Source of the DNA: an archaeon
Lineage (GTDB): Archaea > Thermoproteota > Nitrososphaeria > Nitrososphaerales > Gagatemarchaeaceae
Assembly: GCA_021823325.1 (NCBI GenBank)
Contig: JAKAOG010000002.1
Coordinates: 188,194 to 252,193, forward strand
Reading direction: 5' to 3'
DNA length: 64,000 bases
The notes under the pieces were generated by a model. The model was not told where the DNA came from. It saw only the letters and a program-made list of their open reading frames with translations, and did no database searches. Below are positions 41,740 to 50,457 of this stretch, piece after piece (the stretch's first letter is position 1; each line of letters begins with the position of its first letter). Both the position numbers and the translations under genes were made by a program.

Positions 41740-42466
41740 GAAGACGCTGAGGTCGCTCTGGGCGATAATGTACTACCTTGGGTTCACCCCCATGGTGAGA
41801 AACCCGCTCTTCATGGCGTTCGTCTTCTCGACCCCGTTCACGCTCCTCTTCATCCTCTTCGTGGCCAGCAACGGGACCGCGCTCCCCTACGGACTGGCTG
41901 GAGCGCTGACGATGATCACCACCGAGCTCGGGCTCTTCGTCGGGACGGACCTCGCTTCATACAAGCTCCAGAACAGGTTCCAGGACATCGTGGTCGCGTC
42001 GCCCGTGTCGCCGCTGATCTACATGTTCGGGGTCGCGCTTTCGGAGCTCATCTTCGGGTCCCCGGCTCTCCTGATACTCTTCGGGCTGATCGCGGAGCAG
42101 GGAGCCACGTTCGGCGCCCTCGTCTCCTGCCTCGGGGTTGTCATGCTCCTCTGGGTGACGGCCACGAGCCTCGGCTTCTTCTTCTCCGCCTACGCCCCGA
42201 ACACACAGAACGCCTTCATAATCAACGGGTTCATCACGACGATGCTCTCGGTCCTCCCGCCTGTCTACTATTCGGTCAAGGTCCTGCCGGTGTGGTTAGC
42301 GCCCCTCGCGGAAGTGATACCCACCACCGAAGCCTCTGCGCTCTTCCAGGGGGCGATAGGCCTGGGCTATTCGGTCGAGCCCGTGTACGGCTTCGCTGTC
42401 CTGCTCGCTGCGACCTTCGTCATGCTGCTCCTCGTCTCGTTTAAGATGAAATGGCGCGAGAGCTAG
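41720..42466 (+). CDS. ABC-2 type permease
   Basis: About 248 residues from ATG 41720 (ATG 41729 also possible), overlapping the ATPase gene end by 20 bases. Six hydrophobic segments (about residues 31-48, 52-72, 101-120, 131-152, 160-180 and 215-238) match the ABC2-membrane family, with the conserved middle pattern in FQDIVVASPVSPLIYMFGVA. It forms the membrane part of an exporter with the preceding ATPase. No nodulation or polysaccharide signature is seen. Confidence 0.85.
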   Translation: MKTMQTKKTLRSLWAIMYYLGFTPMVRNPLFMAFVFSTPFTLLFILFVASNGTALPYGLAGALTMITTELGLFVGTDLASYKLQNRFQDIVVASPVSPLIYMFGVALSELIFGSPALLILFGLIAEQGATFGALVSCLGVVMLLWVTATSLGFFFSAYAPNTQNAFIINGFITTMLSVLPPVYYSVKVLPVWLAPLAEVIPTTEASALFQGAIGLGYSVEPVYGFAVLLAATFVMLLLVSFKMKWRES

Positions 42467-42514
42467 ACCGGGCCTTAATATCGCGGGGTTGCCCGGCGAC
42501 AGGATGAGAGGCAT

Positions 42515-42919
42515 ATGATCGACCACCTGAATGCGATTGTGCTCGCCGTCGAGGACGTGAAGGAGTGCGCTGAGTTCTACAGGGACAAGCTCGGCTTCCA
42601 TCTGGACGAGATCCACGAAGAGGAGGCGTACCTCACCTTCGGGCCGCAGGGGACGCCGGTGCTAGCGCTGAAGTCAGTCCCGCTTGCGGCGAAAGAAGTG
42701 TCCCAGTCGGTCATCAGACCTGGTGAAGAGTCGGTCAAAAGGGCGCAGCTCGTTGTCTTCGTGAAAGACGTCGACTCAGAGCATGACGACCTGGTCAGGA
42801 AAGGCGTTCGCTTCGTGAACAAGCCTTCCACCAAGGAAGACGGCTGGCGTACCGCGCACTTCGTGGACCCGGAAGGGTATCTTTGGGAGATATCCCAGAG
42901 GCCTAAGAGGACAGGCTAG
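42515..42919 (+). CDS. VOC (glyoxalase/dioxygenase) superfamily protein
   Basis: A 134-residue VOC-fold protein. The two beta-alpha-beta-beta-beta modules start MIDHLNAIVLAVEDVKECAEF and VVFVKDVDSEHDDLVRKGVR; the first metal ligand would be His4, others Glu or His such as in HFVDPEGYLWEI (Glu about residue 126). It may isomerise or cleave a small substrate or bind antibiotic; the short length suggests a homodimer. TATA CTTAATATC at 42474-42482 lies 37 bases upstream. Converges on the tRNA-Ser gene. Confidence 0.8.
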   Translation: MIDHLNAIVLAVEDVKECAEFYRDKLGFHLDEIHEEEAYLTFGPQGTPVLALKSVPLAAKEVSQSVIRPGEESVKRAQLVVFVKDVDSEHDDLVRKGVRFVNKPSTKEDGWRTAHFVDPEGYLWEISQRPKRTG

Positions 42920-42920
42920 G

Positions 42921-43017
42921 CGCCGGGGGTAGGATTCGAACCCACGCGACCGTGAAGGTCACGGGCTGTCTTGCGTTGGTCTCAAGGCCCGCGCAATAAC
43001 CACTCTGCCACCCCGGC
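42921..43017 (-). tRNA. tRNA-Ser(UGA) with a 13-base intron
   Basis: Minus-strand gene of 97 bases. The acceptor GCCGGGG (43017-43011) pairs with CCCCGGC (42928-42922), with discriminator G at 42921; no CCA is encoded. D-stem GCA/TGC, anticodon stem CGGGC/GCCCG, long variable arm GACC/GGTC and T-arm GTGGG TTCGAAT CCTAC are all present. Between the anticodon stem halves there are 20 bases instead of 7. Removing 13 of them (42968-42980) leaves loop CTTGAGA with anticodon TGA (42984-42982), reading UCA. The long variable arm and G73 agree with Ser. A TATA-like GGATAAGAAC lies about 30 bases upstream. Confidence 0.93.
42968..42980 (-). other. tRNA intron at position 37/38 (bulge-helix-bulge)
   Basis: 13 bases, ACCAACGCAAGAC in transcript sense. 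CTTG of the 5' exon pairs with CAAG of the intron to form the four-pair central helix, flanked by three-base bulges AGA and ACA. Cleavage between the second and third bulge bases restores a seven-base loop. This is the archaeal BHB splice motif in a slightly relaxed form, because the inner helix is only one pair. Confidence 0.85.
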
Positions 43018-43095
43018 GCTGACCTCCGCGTCGTGTCCTGAGTTCTTATCCTTTGGCGGGGTCGTGTTGATAAGCAGACGCGAGGCCGGTGGGAC

Positions 43096-43932
43096 ATGGA
43101 CGTCCTCGTCCGGCCCGCCCGCCCTTCTGACAAGGAGCCTCTGATGGAGTTCCTCAAGGACGTGTGGGGAGGGCACGACTACATCCCGGCTGTCTGGGAC
43201 CAATGGGTCCAGGACAGCAGAGGGAAGATGTTCGTGGTGGAGGCTGACGGAGTCCCGGTGGGGATGAACAGGATGAGGGTTGTCGCAGACGGCTCTGCCT
43301 GGCTCGAAGGAGCGAGGGTGCACCCGAGATACAGGAGCATGGGGCTGGGCTCGATGCTCGGCGAGAACTCGATGAGGATAGCCGAGAGCCTCGGCATATC
43401 CACCTTCAGGCTGACCAGCGGCTCGAGCAATCATGCGGCCCACCGGCAGATCGCCCGCATCAGGTTCAAGGAGATCGCCAGGTTCAGCGTGTACGAACAG
43501 GCCAGGAACGTGGGCCGCAGGGGAGGGGAGACGCTCCTGCGAGACCCCGCAGAAGCCTTGCGGATGATGAAGGCGCAACGGGAGTACAGGCTCGGGAGGG
43601 GCGTCTACTGGCACGGCTGGGCAGCGGCGGCGCTCTACCCCCGGGTGGTGGAGAAGCTGGTCGCCGAAAGCAGGGTGGCAAGGCTCGGCGACGCGCTAGC
43701 CGTGGTCGGACGCGGAGGAAAAGGGAGCGGCACGCGGGCCGAGATAGGATTCTTGGGGGGACCTCCCGCAGAGGCCGCAAAGCTGGCAGCATCAGTGCTC
43801 GGCCGTTCAGGCGCCGAGGAGCGGATCGTCTTCGTACCCCAGAGGTCTCCCATCATCCGCGAGCTGAGGAAGTCGGGGTTCAGACGGCGGCTCTCCAACA
43901 TACTGTTCGAGCGCAAAGCCGCCAAAGGTTAA
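43096..43932 (+). CDS. GNAT-family N-acetyltransferase
   Basis: A 278-residue protein whose N-terminal half is a GNAT domain: MDVLVRPARPSDKEPLMEFL, then VEADGVPVGMNRMRVVADGSAWLEGARVHP-like core strands, with the acetyl-CoA loop RYRSMGLGSMLGEN (about residues 78-91). The C-terminal 120 residues are an extra domain not typical of simple GNATs, possibly a second, degenerate copy. Acceptor unknown. TATA-like GTTGATAAGC near 43066-43075 fits a leaderless start. Confidence 0.8.
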   Translation: MDVLVRPARPSDKEPLMEFLKDVWGGHDYIPAVWDQWVQDSRGKMFVVEADGVPVGMNRMRVVADGSAWLEGARVHPRYRSMGLGSMLGENSMRIAESLGISTFRLTSGSSNHAAHRQIARIRFKEIARFSVYEQARNVGRRGGETLLRDPAEALRMMKAQREYRLGRGVYWHGWAAAALYPRVVEKLVAESRVARLGDALAVVGRGGKGSGTRAEIGFLGGPPAEAAKLAASVLGRSGAEERIVFVPQRSPIIRELRKSGFRRRLSNILFERKAAKG

Positions 43933-43958
43933 GGACGAGCACCGGAGAGAGCGGGCCC

Positions 43959-44846
43959 ATGGTAAGCGGAGGAAAGGTCACGGTGCTAGGCGCGGGGCTC
44001 ATGGGCCACGGGATCGCCCAGGTGGCGTCCCAGTCGGGAGGGTATGAAGTGTCGCTGCTCGACGTAGAGCAGAGCTTCGTCGACAGGGGGATGAAGATGA
44101 TAAGAGACAGCGTGGGAAAGTTCGTCGAGAAAGGGAAGCTCACGAAGGGAGAGGGGGACGAAGTGGTCGGGCGCATCCATCCCACCCTGGACCTCGCAGA
44201 GGCGGTAAGAGGGAGCAAATTGGTGATCGAAGCGGCGACCGAGGACCCAAGGCTGAAGCTCGAGCTTTACAGGAAGCTCTCTGACCTTGCGGAGGAAGAC
44301 ACGATACTCGCCTCGAACACATCGTCCATCAGCATAACGCTCCTCGGCTCCGCGACCAAGAGGCCGGAGAACGTCTGCGGGATGCACTTCTTCAACCCGC
44401 CTCAGCTGATGCCGCTCATCGAGATCATCAGGGGGAAGAAGACCTCTGATTCGACCGTCCAGAAGGTAAGAGACATGTCGGCCAAGCTTGGGAAGGAGAC
44501 GGTCCTCTGCAAGGTAGACTCTCCAGGATTCATAGTGAACCGCATCCTGGTCCCGGCGCTCAATGAGGCTGTCTTCCTCGTCCAGGAAGGCGTGGCGGAC
44601 CCTGACGACATAGACAAGGCTGTGAAGCTCGGGCTGAACTGGCCCATGGGACCGCTGCAGCTCCTCGACTACGTCGGTCTCGACACCACCCTGAACATCA
44701 CCCAAGTGTTCATGAACGAGTTCCAGGACTCGAAATATCGTCCCAGCCCCCTTCTGCGGGAGATGGTAAGGGCAGGGATGATGGGAAGGAAGAGCGGCAA
44801 AGGGTTCTACGAGTGGGGGTCCCCGGGCGCCACTAAGCAGAAGTGA
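43959..44846 (+). CDS. 3-hydroxyacyl-CoA (3-hydroxybutyryl-CoA) dehydrogenase
   Basis: A 295-residue short 3-hydroxyacyl-CoA dehydrogenase. Rossmann loop VLGAGLMGHGIAQVA (about residues 8-22); catalytic His in GMHFFNPPQLMPLIE (about residue 141) and Glu in the same block; SPGFIVNRIL and NWPMGPLQLLDYVGLD form the C-terminal domain. It oxidises 3-hydroxyacyl-CoA with NAD+, or the reverse. Located at the edge of a CoA-thioester cluster with two crotonases and a thiolase. TATA GGTTAAGG at about 43927-43934 overlaps the preceding stop codon. Confidence 0.93.
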   Translation: MVSGGKVTVLGAGLMGHGIAQVASQSGGYEVSLLDVEQSFVDRGMKMIRDSVGKFVEKGKLTKGEGDEVVGRIHPTLDLAEAVRGSKLVIEAATEDPRLKLELYRKLSDLAEEDTILASNTSSISITLLGSATKRPENVCGMHFFNPPQLMPLIEIIRGKKTSDSTVQKVRDMSAKLGKETVLCKVDSPGFIVNRILVPALNEAVFLVQEGVADPDDIDKAVKLGLNWPMGPLQLLDYVGLDTTLNITQVFMNEFQDSKYRPSPLLREMVRAGMMGRKSGKGFYEWGSPGATKQK

Positions 44847-45261
44847 GCTTTTCCTTCATTTCCGGGGTGAACAGGATCTTCTCCCCTTTTTTGTTGGTCA
44901 GAACGTGGACCGTGTGCCCTGTCGCTAGCAGGGTCATATCGGGGAGCCTGTACATCTCGTTCTCGAACCTGATGCTGCTGTTGCCTATGGACGCGACCTT
45001 CGTCTTGACGAGGACCTGGTCGTCGAACCTCGCCGAGGCTTTGTAGTCTGCGTGGGCTTGGACGACGGGGAACTCCAGATCTCTCCTCACCCACTCCCGG
45101 TATCCGAATCCTGCGCTTCTGAGCAGCGAAACCCTCCCCACCTCCATCCAGACCAGGTATTTCGCGTAGTACACGACGCCCATGGTGTCCGTCTCTTCGT
45201 AGCGGACCCTGAGCTTCTCCTCGTGCCAGGCACCCAACTCGACGCTTTGCCGGTTCTCCAT
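44833..45261 (-). CDS. Acyl-CoA thioesterase, 4-hydroxybenzoyl-CoA thioesterase/YbgC type
   Basis: A 142-residue hotdog protein. VRYEETDTMGVVYYAKYLVW (about residues 19-38) is the YbgC/4HBT signature, with Asp of ETDTMG as the usual catalytic residue. It cleaves acyl-CoA thioesters. It is antisense to the surrounding cluster and its last 14 bases overlap the end of the dehydrogenase gene, but functionally it belongs with those acyl-CoA genes. The start is ATG 45261. Confidence 0.88.
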   Translation of the reverse strand: MENRQSVELGAWHEEKLRVRYEETDTMGVVYYAKYLVWMEVGRVSLLRSAGFGYREWVRRDLEFPVVQAHADYKASARFDDQVLVKTKVASIGNSSIRFENEMYRLPDMTLLATGHTVHVLTNKKGEKILFTPEMKEKLTSA

Positions 45262-45298
45262 GCCTTAAAACCCCTGCCGATGCGGGCCAATAGAGAGA

Positions 45299-45307
45299 GT
45301 TTTTAGC
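45299..45307 (+). promoter_or_regulatory. TATA element of the crotonase operon
   Basis: GTTTTTAGC, centred 28 bases before the ATG at 45331. It also lies upstream of the divergent thioesterase gene (42 bases) and may serve both directions. Confidence 0.5.
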
Positions 45308-45330
45308 GGAACCTGACGCCCCGCGGAATC

Positions 45331-46107
45331 ATGGACTACGAGACAATCCTTGTTTCGAAGGAGGGGAAGGTAGGAATAATCACGCTCAACAGGCCCCAGG
45401 CGCTGAACGCGCTCAGCACCAAGATGGTGCACGAGCTGACCGCGGCCCTCGACGAGTTCGGGAAGGACGACGAGGTGAGGTCGGTAGTGGTCGCCGGCAA
45501 CGACAGGGCTTTTTCCGCGGGGGCAGACATCAAGGAGATGGCCGACATGACCGCCGTCCAGATGGCGATGGGCGAGCACTTCTTCGCCCTCTGGAACAAG
45601 GTCGGGCGGTTTCCGAAGCCCCTGGTCGGTGCGATCACGGGTTTCGCGCTCGGGGGCGGGCTAGAGCTCGCCATGAGCCTGGACGTCCTCGTCGCAGCCG
45701 ACACCGCACAGCTAGGGCAGCCGGAGATCAACATCGGCGTGATCCCCGGAGGCGGGGGGACGCAGAGGCTCACGAGAGCGGTGGGCAAGTCGAAGGCGAT
45801 GGAGATGATACTGTCAGACAAGAGGATAGGCGCAGAGGAAGCCAAGACCCTGGGGCTGGTGAGCAGGGTCGTTCCGAAGGAGGTCTGCGTCGACGAAGCG
45901 AAGAAAGTGGCCGCCGAGATAGCGACGAAGTCCCCCGTGGCGATAAAGCTCGCCAAGATGGCGATAAACAAGGCATTCGAGATGGGGCTCTCCGACGGTC
46001 TCGATTTCGAGAGGGAGCTCTTCTACATGCTGTTCGCGTCTGAGGACGCCAAGGAAGGGATGCACGCGTTCATGGACAAGAGGAAGCCGGAGTTCAGGGG
46101 TAGATAG
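45331..46107 (+). CDS. Enoyl-CoA hydratase (crotonase family)
   Basis: A 258-residue crotonase. CoA-site residues are in AFSAGADIKEM (about residues 62-72); the oxyanion segment is GFALGGGLELAMSLDV; catalytic Glu pair sits at GGGLELA and in GQPEINIGVIPGGGGTQRL (about residues 112 and 132). Both glutamates point to a true hydratase. It adds water to a 2-enoyl-CoA. Directly abuts a second crotonase gene, and a thiolase follows, so it forms part of a beta-oxidation-like module. Confidence 0.92.
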   Translation: MDYETILVSKEGKVGIITLNRPQALNALSTKMVHELTAALDEFGKDDEVRSVVVAGNDRAFSAGADIKEMADMTAVQMAMGEHFFALWNKVGRFPKPLVGAITGFALGGGLELAMSLDVLVAADTAQLGQPEINIGVIPGGGGTQRLTRAVGKSKAMEMILSDKRIGAEEAKTLGLVSRVVPKEVCVDEAKKVAAEIATKSPVAIKLAKMAINKAFEMGLSDGLDFERELFYMLFASEDAKEGMHAFMDKRKPEFRGR

Positions 46108-46902
46108 ATGCAAAGCGAGACCGTGAAGACGGCCACGAGCGACGGGATCCTCTGGATCACCCTGAACAGGCCTGAGAAGCTGAACGCGTTCAACGAAGAG
46201 ATGGGCTCAGACCTCCTGGAGGCGCTGAAGGAAGCCGAGAAGTCCCCCGAAGCCCGGTGCGTCGTGCTTACAGGCGAAGGGAAGGCGTTTTCAGTCGGGG
46301 AAGACCTTGCGGGAAACAGGGCCGCCTATGAAAGCGGCAAGCCGATGCTCCTGGGAGAGGTAATCAAGAGGAAATACAACCCGATAGTCGGGAGGATCAG
46401 GAGGATGGACAAGCCCGTGCTAGCAGCAGTCAACGGCGTCACCGCAGGCGCGGGGCTGGGTTTGGCGCTCGCATGCGACCTGAGAGCCGCGTCTGAAAAG
46501 GCGACGTTCCATGAGGCGTTCATCAAAGTGGGTCTCGTCCCCGACACCGGGACAAGCTTCTGGCTGACACGCATCCTGGGCCTCGGGAAAGCGATGGAGA
46601 TAGGGCTGCTCGGCGAGCCCATAGACGCGGCGAGGGCCATGAGCCTCGGACTGGTGAACTGGGTGTTCCCGGAGGAAGGATTCAGGGCCCAGGTGGCGAA
46701 GATCGCGGGCCGCCTCGCCAAAGGTCCCACCAAGGCGATGGGGATGACGAAGCGGGCGCTCAACAGGGCGGTGGTTGTTGACATCGATTCGGCGCTGGAG
46801 TATGAGATGTACCTCCAGGACGTCGCGGGGCGGACGCAGGACCATGTAGAGGGGGTCAGGGCTTTCTTCGACAAGCGAGACCCGGCTTTCACAGGCCAGT
46901 AG
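46108..46902 (+). CDS. Crotonase-family enzyme, PaaG / enoyl-CoA isomerase-like
   Basis: A 264-residue crotonase that starts immediately after the previous stop. KAFSVGEDLAGN (about residues 58-69) and GVTAGAGLGLALACDLR replace the Glu of hydratases with Gly/Leu, and HEAFIKVGLVPDTGTSFWL has Asp in the second catalytic position, as in PaaG-type isomerases and dienoyl-CoA isomerases. Thus it more likely isomerises a double bond or an epoxide than hydrates. Its neighbours suggest breakdown of an aromatic-derived or unsaturated acyl-CoA. Confidence 0.88.
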   Translation: MQSETVKTATSDGILWITLNRPEKLNAFNEEMGSDLLEALKEAEKSPEARCVVLTGEGKAFSVGEDLAGNRAAYESGKPMLLGEVIKRKYNPIVGRIRRMDKPVLAAVNGVTAGAGLGLALACDLRAASEKATFHEAFIKVGLVPDTGTSFWLTRILGLGKAMEIGLLGEPIDAARAMSLGLVNWVFPEEGFRAQVAKIAGRLAKGPTKAMGMTKRALNRAVVVDIDSALEYEMYLQDVAGRTQDHVEGVRAFFDKRDPAFTGQ

Positions 46903-46912
46903 GGGCCGCTCG

Positions 46913-47716
46913 ATGGACACCTCAGACATCATGCGGCTCGCGCTGGAAATGTCGGGGTTCGAGTCGATCCCTCCTGACAGCGGGATCTGGAACCCGGGGA
47001 AGAGCGTGAAGAAGGCGCTATTCGCCATCGACGGCGGCGCTTCTGAGCTCCTGCTGGCGAAGCAGCTGGGGTACGACCTCTTGATCGCCCATCATCCGGT
47101 CGGACCGGCCAAGCTCACGTTCCCCAGGGTCGTGGAGAGGCACCTCGGTTTCATGCTCGAGAAGGGGGTACCGAGGAAGGTGGCGGAGCAGGCGACGAAC
47201 GAGCTCGTCACGAGGATCGAGGTGGGTGCGCACCCCAACAACTACATGCACGATGTCGCGATGGCGAAAAGGCTCCAGATGGGGTACATGAACATCCATC
47301 TCCCCGTCGACCAGATCACCAGGGAGTTCCTGCTGAAGGAGATACGCGGCGCCAAAGCGAAGACCGTGGGAGACCTGGTCGCCAGCCTTGAAGAGATCAG
47401 CGAGTTCAAGCGGGCGAAGACCAGGGTCGCGGTCTGGATGGGAGACCGGAAGAACAAGCTCGGCAACTGGGTGTTGTTGTTCGCCGCTGGGACCAACGGC
47501 GGCTATCCTGTGGCCAAGGCGTACTTCGAGAACGGGGTCGACACAGTGATCTACCTCCACATACAGAACGACGAGCTGGTGAAGCTGAAGAAGGACTGTA
47601 GGGGTAACCTCATCGTGTTAGGGCACATGGCCGGGGACGCGATCGGAGCTAACATATTCGTGAAGGCGCTGCGAAGGCGCGGCGTAAAGGTCGACACGCT
47701 GGACGTCGTGAACTGA
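46913..47716 (+). CDS. NIF3/DUF34-like protein
   Basis: A 267-residue protein of the NIF3 (DUF34) family. LLIAHHPVGPA (about residues 60-70) and LGHMAGDAIGANIF (about residues 243-256) contain the His residues that bind a metal pair in NIF3 structures. Biochemical activity of the family is not established; a metal-insertion or GTP-cyclohydrolase-like role has been suggested. It is unusual among acyl-CoA genes, ten bases after the PaaG-like gene and 47 bases before thiolase. Start taken as ATG 46913. Confidence 0.8.
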   Translation: MDTSDIMRLALEMSGFESIPPDSGIWNPGKSVKKALFAIDGGASELLLAKQLGYDLLIAHHPVGPAKLTFPRVVERHLGFMLEKGVPRKVAEQATNELVTRIEVGAHPNNYMHDVAMAKRLQMGYMNIHLPVDQITREFLLKEIRGAKAKTVGDLVASLEEISEFKRAKTRVAVWMGDRKNKLGNWVLLFAAGTNGGYPVAKAYFENGVDTVIYLHIQNDELVKLKKDCRGNLIVLGHMAGDAIGANIFVKALRRRGVKVDTLDVVN

Positions 47717-47763
47717 AACCAGTCCAGCAAAGATGATAAGCTCGGACAGGGCGTGGCTCTCTC

Positions 47764-48960
47764 GTGAAAGGCGTAGTGGTAGTCGACGCCGTCAGGACCC
47801 CCATCGGCAAATACGCAGGGTCGCTGAGGTCTGTCAGGCCGGACGACCTCGGAGCCCTGGTGCTCAGGAAGATCATCGAGAGGACGCGCCTCGACCCGGG
47901 GTCGGTCGACGACGTCTACTTCGGGTGTTCGAACCAGGCGGGGGAGGACAACAGGAACGTGGCGCGGATGGCCACGCTGCTGGCCGGCGTCCCGTATAGC
48001 GTCCCAGCCGCGACGGTCAACAGGCTCTGCGGCTCGGGCCTTGAGGCGGTGAACACCGCGGCCAGAGTGATCGCCGCGGGCGAAGGAGAGGCTGTCCTCG
48101 CGGGCGGGGTGGAGAGCATGACGAGGGCGCCGCTGGTCACGCTGAAGCCCGAAGGGGGCTTTCACAGGGGCGCGCTGACCATGGTCGACACGACGATCGG
48201 CTGGCGCTTCGTCAACCCGGCGTTTCCCGCTGATTTTCCTCCGCTGTCGATGGGAGAGACGGCGGAGAACCTCGCAGAGAAGCACAAGATAACCCGGACC
48301 GCCCAGGACGAGTTCGCCCTGCAGAGCCACAGGAAAGCGGTGGCTGCGACGAAGTCAGGGAGGTTCAAGGACGAGCTCGTCCCCGTAGAGACCCCCGAGA
48401 GCCCGGGAGGGGTGACCGTCGACGAAGGCCCCAGGGAAGACACCTCGCTCGACAAGCTTGCGGGTCTGAAGCCTGCCTTCCGTAAGGGTGGGACGGTGAC
48501 CGCGGGGAACTCGTCTGGCATCAACGACGGAGCCTCGGCTCTGCTGCTGATGGACGAAGGTAGGGCCCTCGCTCTTGGATTGAAGCCCCTCGCCAGGGTA
48601 CTCGGATCGGCGACAGCGGGGGTGCATCCGAGCTACATGGGAATCGGACCGGTCCATGCGACACGCAAGCTCCTCTCGAGGCTCGGGATGTCTTTGGGGG
48701 AGTTCGGCGTCATAGAGCTCAACGAGGCATTCGCCGCCCAGGTGCTCGCCTGTGCCGCAGAGATGCCGGAGCTCGACCTTGGGAAGACGAACCCGAACGG
48801 AGGCGCGATAGCTCTCGGTCATCCGCTCGGGTGCAGCGGAGCCAGGATCGCCACGACGCTCTTGCACGAGATGAAGAAGACAGGGATGAGGTACGGCCTG
48901 GCGACGATGTGCATTGGGGTAGGTCAGGGGATATCCACGGCGTTCGAGCTGACAAAGTAA
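47764..48960 (+). CDS. Acetyl-CoA acetyltransferase / beta-ketoadipyl-CoA-type thiolase
   Basis: A 398-residue thiolase of standard length. Nucleophile Cys89 is in [11 protein letters not shown]; His353 in [10 protein letters not shown] and Cys383 in MCIGVGQG complete the triad. The segment [13 protein letters not shown] ... [12 protein letters not shown] resembles beta-ketoadipyl-CoA thiolases (PaaJ/PcaF) more than short-chain biosynthetic ones. It cleaves 3-ketoacyl-CoA with CoA. GTG start with TATA-like GATGATAAG at 47731-47739, 28 bases upstream. Confidence 0.92.
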   Translation: MKGVVVVDAVRTPIGKYAGSLRSVRPDDLGALVLRKIIERTRLDPGSVDDVYFGCSNQAGEDNRNVARMATLLAGVPYSVPAATVNRLCGSGLEAVNTAARVIAAGEGEAVLAGGVESMTRAPLVTLKPEGGFHRGALTMVDTTIGWRFVNPAFPADFPPLSMGETAENLAEKHKITRTAQDEFALQSHRKAVAATKSGRFKDELVPVETPESPGGVTVDEGPREDTSLDKLAGLKPAFRKGGTVTAGNSSGINDGASALLLMDEGRALALGLKPLARVLGSATAGVHPSYMGIGPVHATRKLLSRLGMSLGEFGVIELNEAFAAQVLACAAEMPELDLGKTNPNGGAIALGHPLGCSGARIATTLLHEMKKTGMRYGLATMCIGVGQGISTAFELTK

Positions 48961-48961
48961 C

Positions 48962-48971
48962 AGTTTATCAC
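48962..48971 (+). promoter_or_regulatory. TATA element of ALDH
   Basis: AGTTTATCAC, centred about 31 bases before the ATG at 48997, directly after the thiolase stop. Confidence 0.5.
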
Positions 48972-48996
48972 CGGCGGCGCCCCGGGAACGCAAAGC

Positions 48997-50457
48997 ATGC
49001 AGGCAGAGGCAGTCCCTGCTTACGAAATGTTCATCGGCGGGGAGTGGACGCCGTCTCGTTCCGGCAGAAGATACCAGGTCTTCAATCCAGCCACCGGAAA
49101 GGTGCTCGCGCACGTCCCTAAGGGAGACGGAGAGGACGTCAACGCAGCGGTGGATGCCGCCAGGAAGGCGTTCGAAGCACCCGCCTGGAGGACCATAGAC
49201 CCGAGCAAGAGAGGTCGGCTCCTGTACAAGGCCGCACAGCTCCTTAGAGAAAGGCTGGCGGACTTCGCGAAGCTCGAGACACTGAACAACGGGAAGCCCC
49301 TTGGCCAGGCGAAGGGCGACGTAGCGATGGCGGCGCGCCACTTCGAGTACTTCGCAGGGCTCGCTGACAAGATCCAAGGGAACACCATCCCGGTGCCTGG
49401 GAACAGGCTCGACTACACGCTGAAGGAGCCTCTGGGGGTCACGGGACACGTGGTCCCATGGAACTACCCTCTCGTGATGGCCGCCAGGAGCATGGCGCCG
49501 GCGTTGGCCGCCGGGAACACTGTCATAGGCAAGCCCGCTTCGTTCACTCCACTGACCCTCCTGAAGTTTGCGGAGCTCTGCAAGGAAGCAGGATTCCCGG
49601 ACGGGGTAGTCAACGTGGTGACGGGGGGCGGAGAAGAGGTCGGGGGCGCCCTCGCGAAGCACCGAGACGTGAAGCTGACCGCGCTCACGGGTTCGGTGGA
49701 GACAGGCATGAAGATCATGGAGATCGCTTCCCAGAACCTTTCGAGGGTGGTGCTCGAGCTCGGAGGGAAGAACCCGCACGTCGTGTTCAGGGACGCAGAC
49801 GTCGGCAAGGCGGCGACGGCGGTCCTGAACGGGATATTCACAAACGCGGGCCAGATGTGCTGGGCAGGCTCGCGGCTATTGGTCGACGAGGAAGTGAAGG
49901 AAGAGGTCCTTCAGAAGATCGTCGAAGGGGCGAACAGGATGAGGCTCGGGGACGGGATGAAACCCGACACGGCCATGGGACCGTTGGTGGCAGAGTCGCA
50001 GAGGGAGAGGGTCGCGAGATACGTGGAGACCGGGATAAGCGAAGGGGCGAGGGTCGCCGCAGGGGGAGCCCCTCCTGCGGAAGAGGGGTTGGATGGAGGG
50101 TACTTCTACAGGCCGACGGTGCTCGACGGGGTGACACAGGACATGAGGGTGGCGAGGGAGGAGATATTCGGGCCGGTCCTGACGGTCACCGCGTTCAAGG
50201 GGGACGAGGACGCCGTCCTGAAGGCGAACGACTCAGAGTTCGGGCTCTGGGCGGGAGTGTGGACGAACGACCTCAGGAGGGCGCACAAGGTAGCGGGCAT
50301 GCTGGAGGCAGGCATAGTGACGGTCAACGAGGAGCCGATAACGTTCCCGCAGACCCCATTCGGGGGATTCAAGAACAGCGGCAACTCTTCGGAGCAGGGG
50401 ATGGAGGCGGTCCTGGCCTACGTCAGGACGAAGAACGTGTCAGTGAACCTGGACTAG
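48997..50457 (+). CDS. Aldehyde dehydrogenase, betaine-/phenylacetaldehyde-type
   Basis: A 486-residue ALDH. It begins with a short acidic leader, then YEMFIGGEWTPSRSGRRY. PWNYPLVMAARSMAPALAAG, ALTGSVETGMKIM, general base Glu in VLELGGKNPHVVF, nucleophile Cys in GQMCWAGSR and EEIFGPVLTV are all present. The family includes betaine-, phenylacetaldehyde- and 4-guanidinobutyraldehyde dehydrogenases. Close behind the thiolase, it may feed an acid into CoA activation, but no ligase is nearby. Its stop forms CTAG with the convergent cobalamin gene. Confidence 0.9.
   Translation: MQAEAVPAYEMFIGGEWTPSRSGRRYQVFNPATGKVLAHVPKGDGEDVNAAVDAARKAFEAPAWRTIDPSKRGRLLYKAAQLLRERLADFAKLETLNNGKPLGQAKGDVAMAARHFEYFAGLADKIQGNTIPVPGNRLDYTLKEPLGVTGHVVPWNYPLVMAARSMAPALAAGNTVIGKPASFTPLTLLKFAELCKEAGFPDGVVNVVTGGGEEVGGALAKHRDVKLTALTGSVETGMKIMEIASQNLSRVVLELGGKNPHVVFRDADVGKAATAVLNGIFTNAGQMCWAGSRLLVDEEVKEEVLQKIVEGANRMRLGDGMKPDTAMGPLVAESQRERVARYVETGISEGARVAAGGAPPAEEGLDGGYFYRPTVLDGVTQDMRVAREEIFGPVLTVTAFKGDEDAVLKANDSEFGLWAGVWTNDLRRAHKVAGMLEAGIVTVNEEPITFPQTPFGGFKNSGNSSEQGMEAVLAYVRTKNVSVNLD

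Noticed and set aside
43959..48960. Complete 3-hydroxypropionate/4-hydroxybutyrate carbon-fixation set
   Set aside because: Only generic C4 steps are present; acetyl-CoA carboxylase, malonyl-CoA reductase and 4-hydroxybutyryl-CoA dehydratase are not in the window.
48355..49779. 474-residue open frame on the minus strand
   Set aside because: It is antisense to thiolase and ALDH genes with all family motifs, and its own translation is rich in His, Arg and Pro with no domain; a GC-bias shadow.
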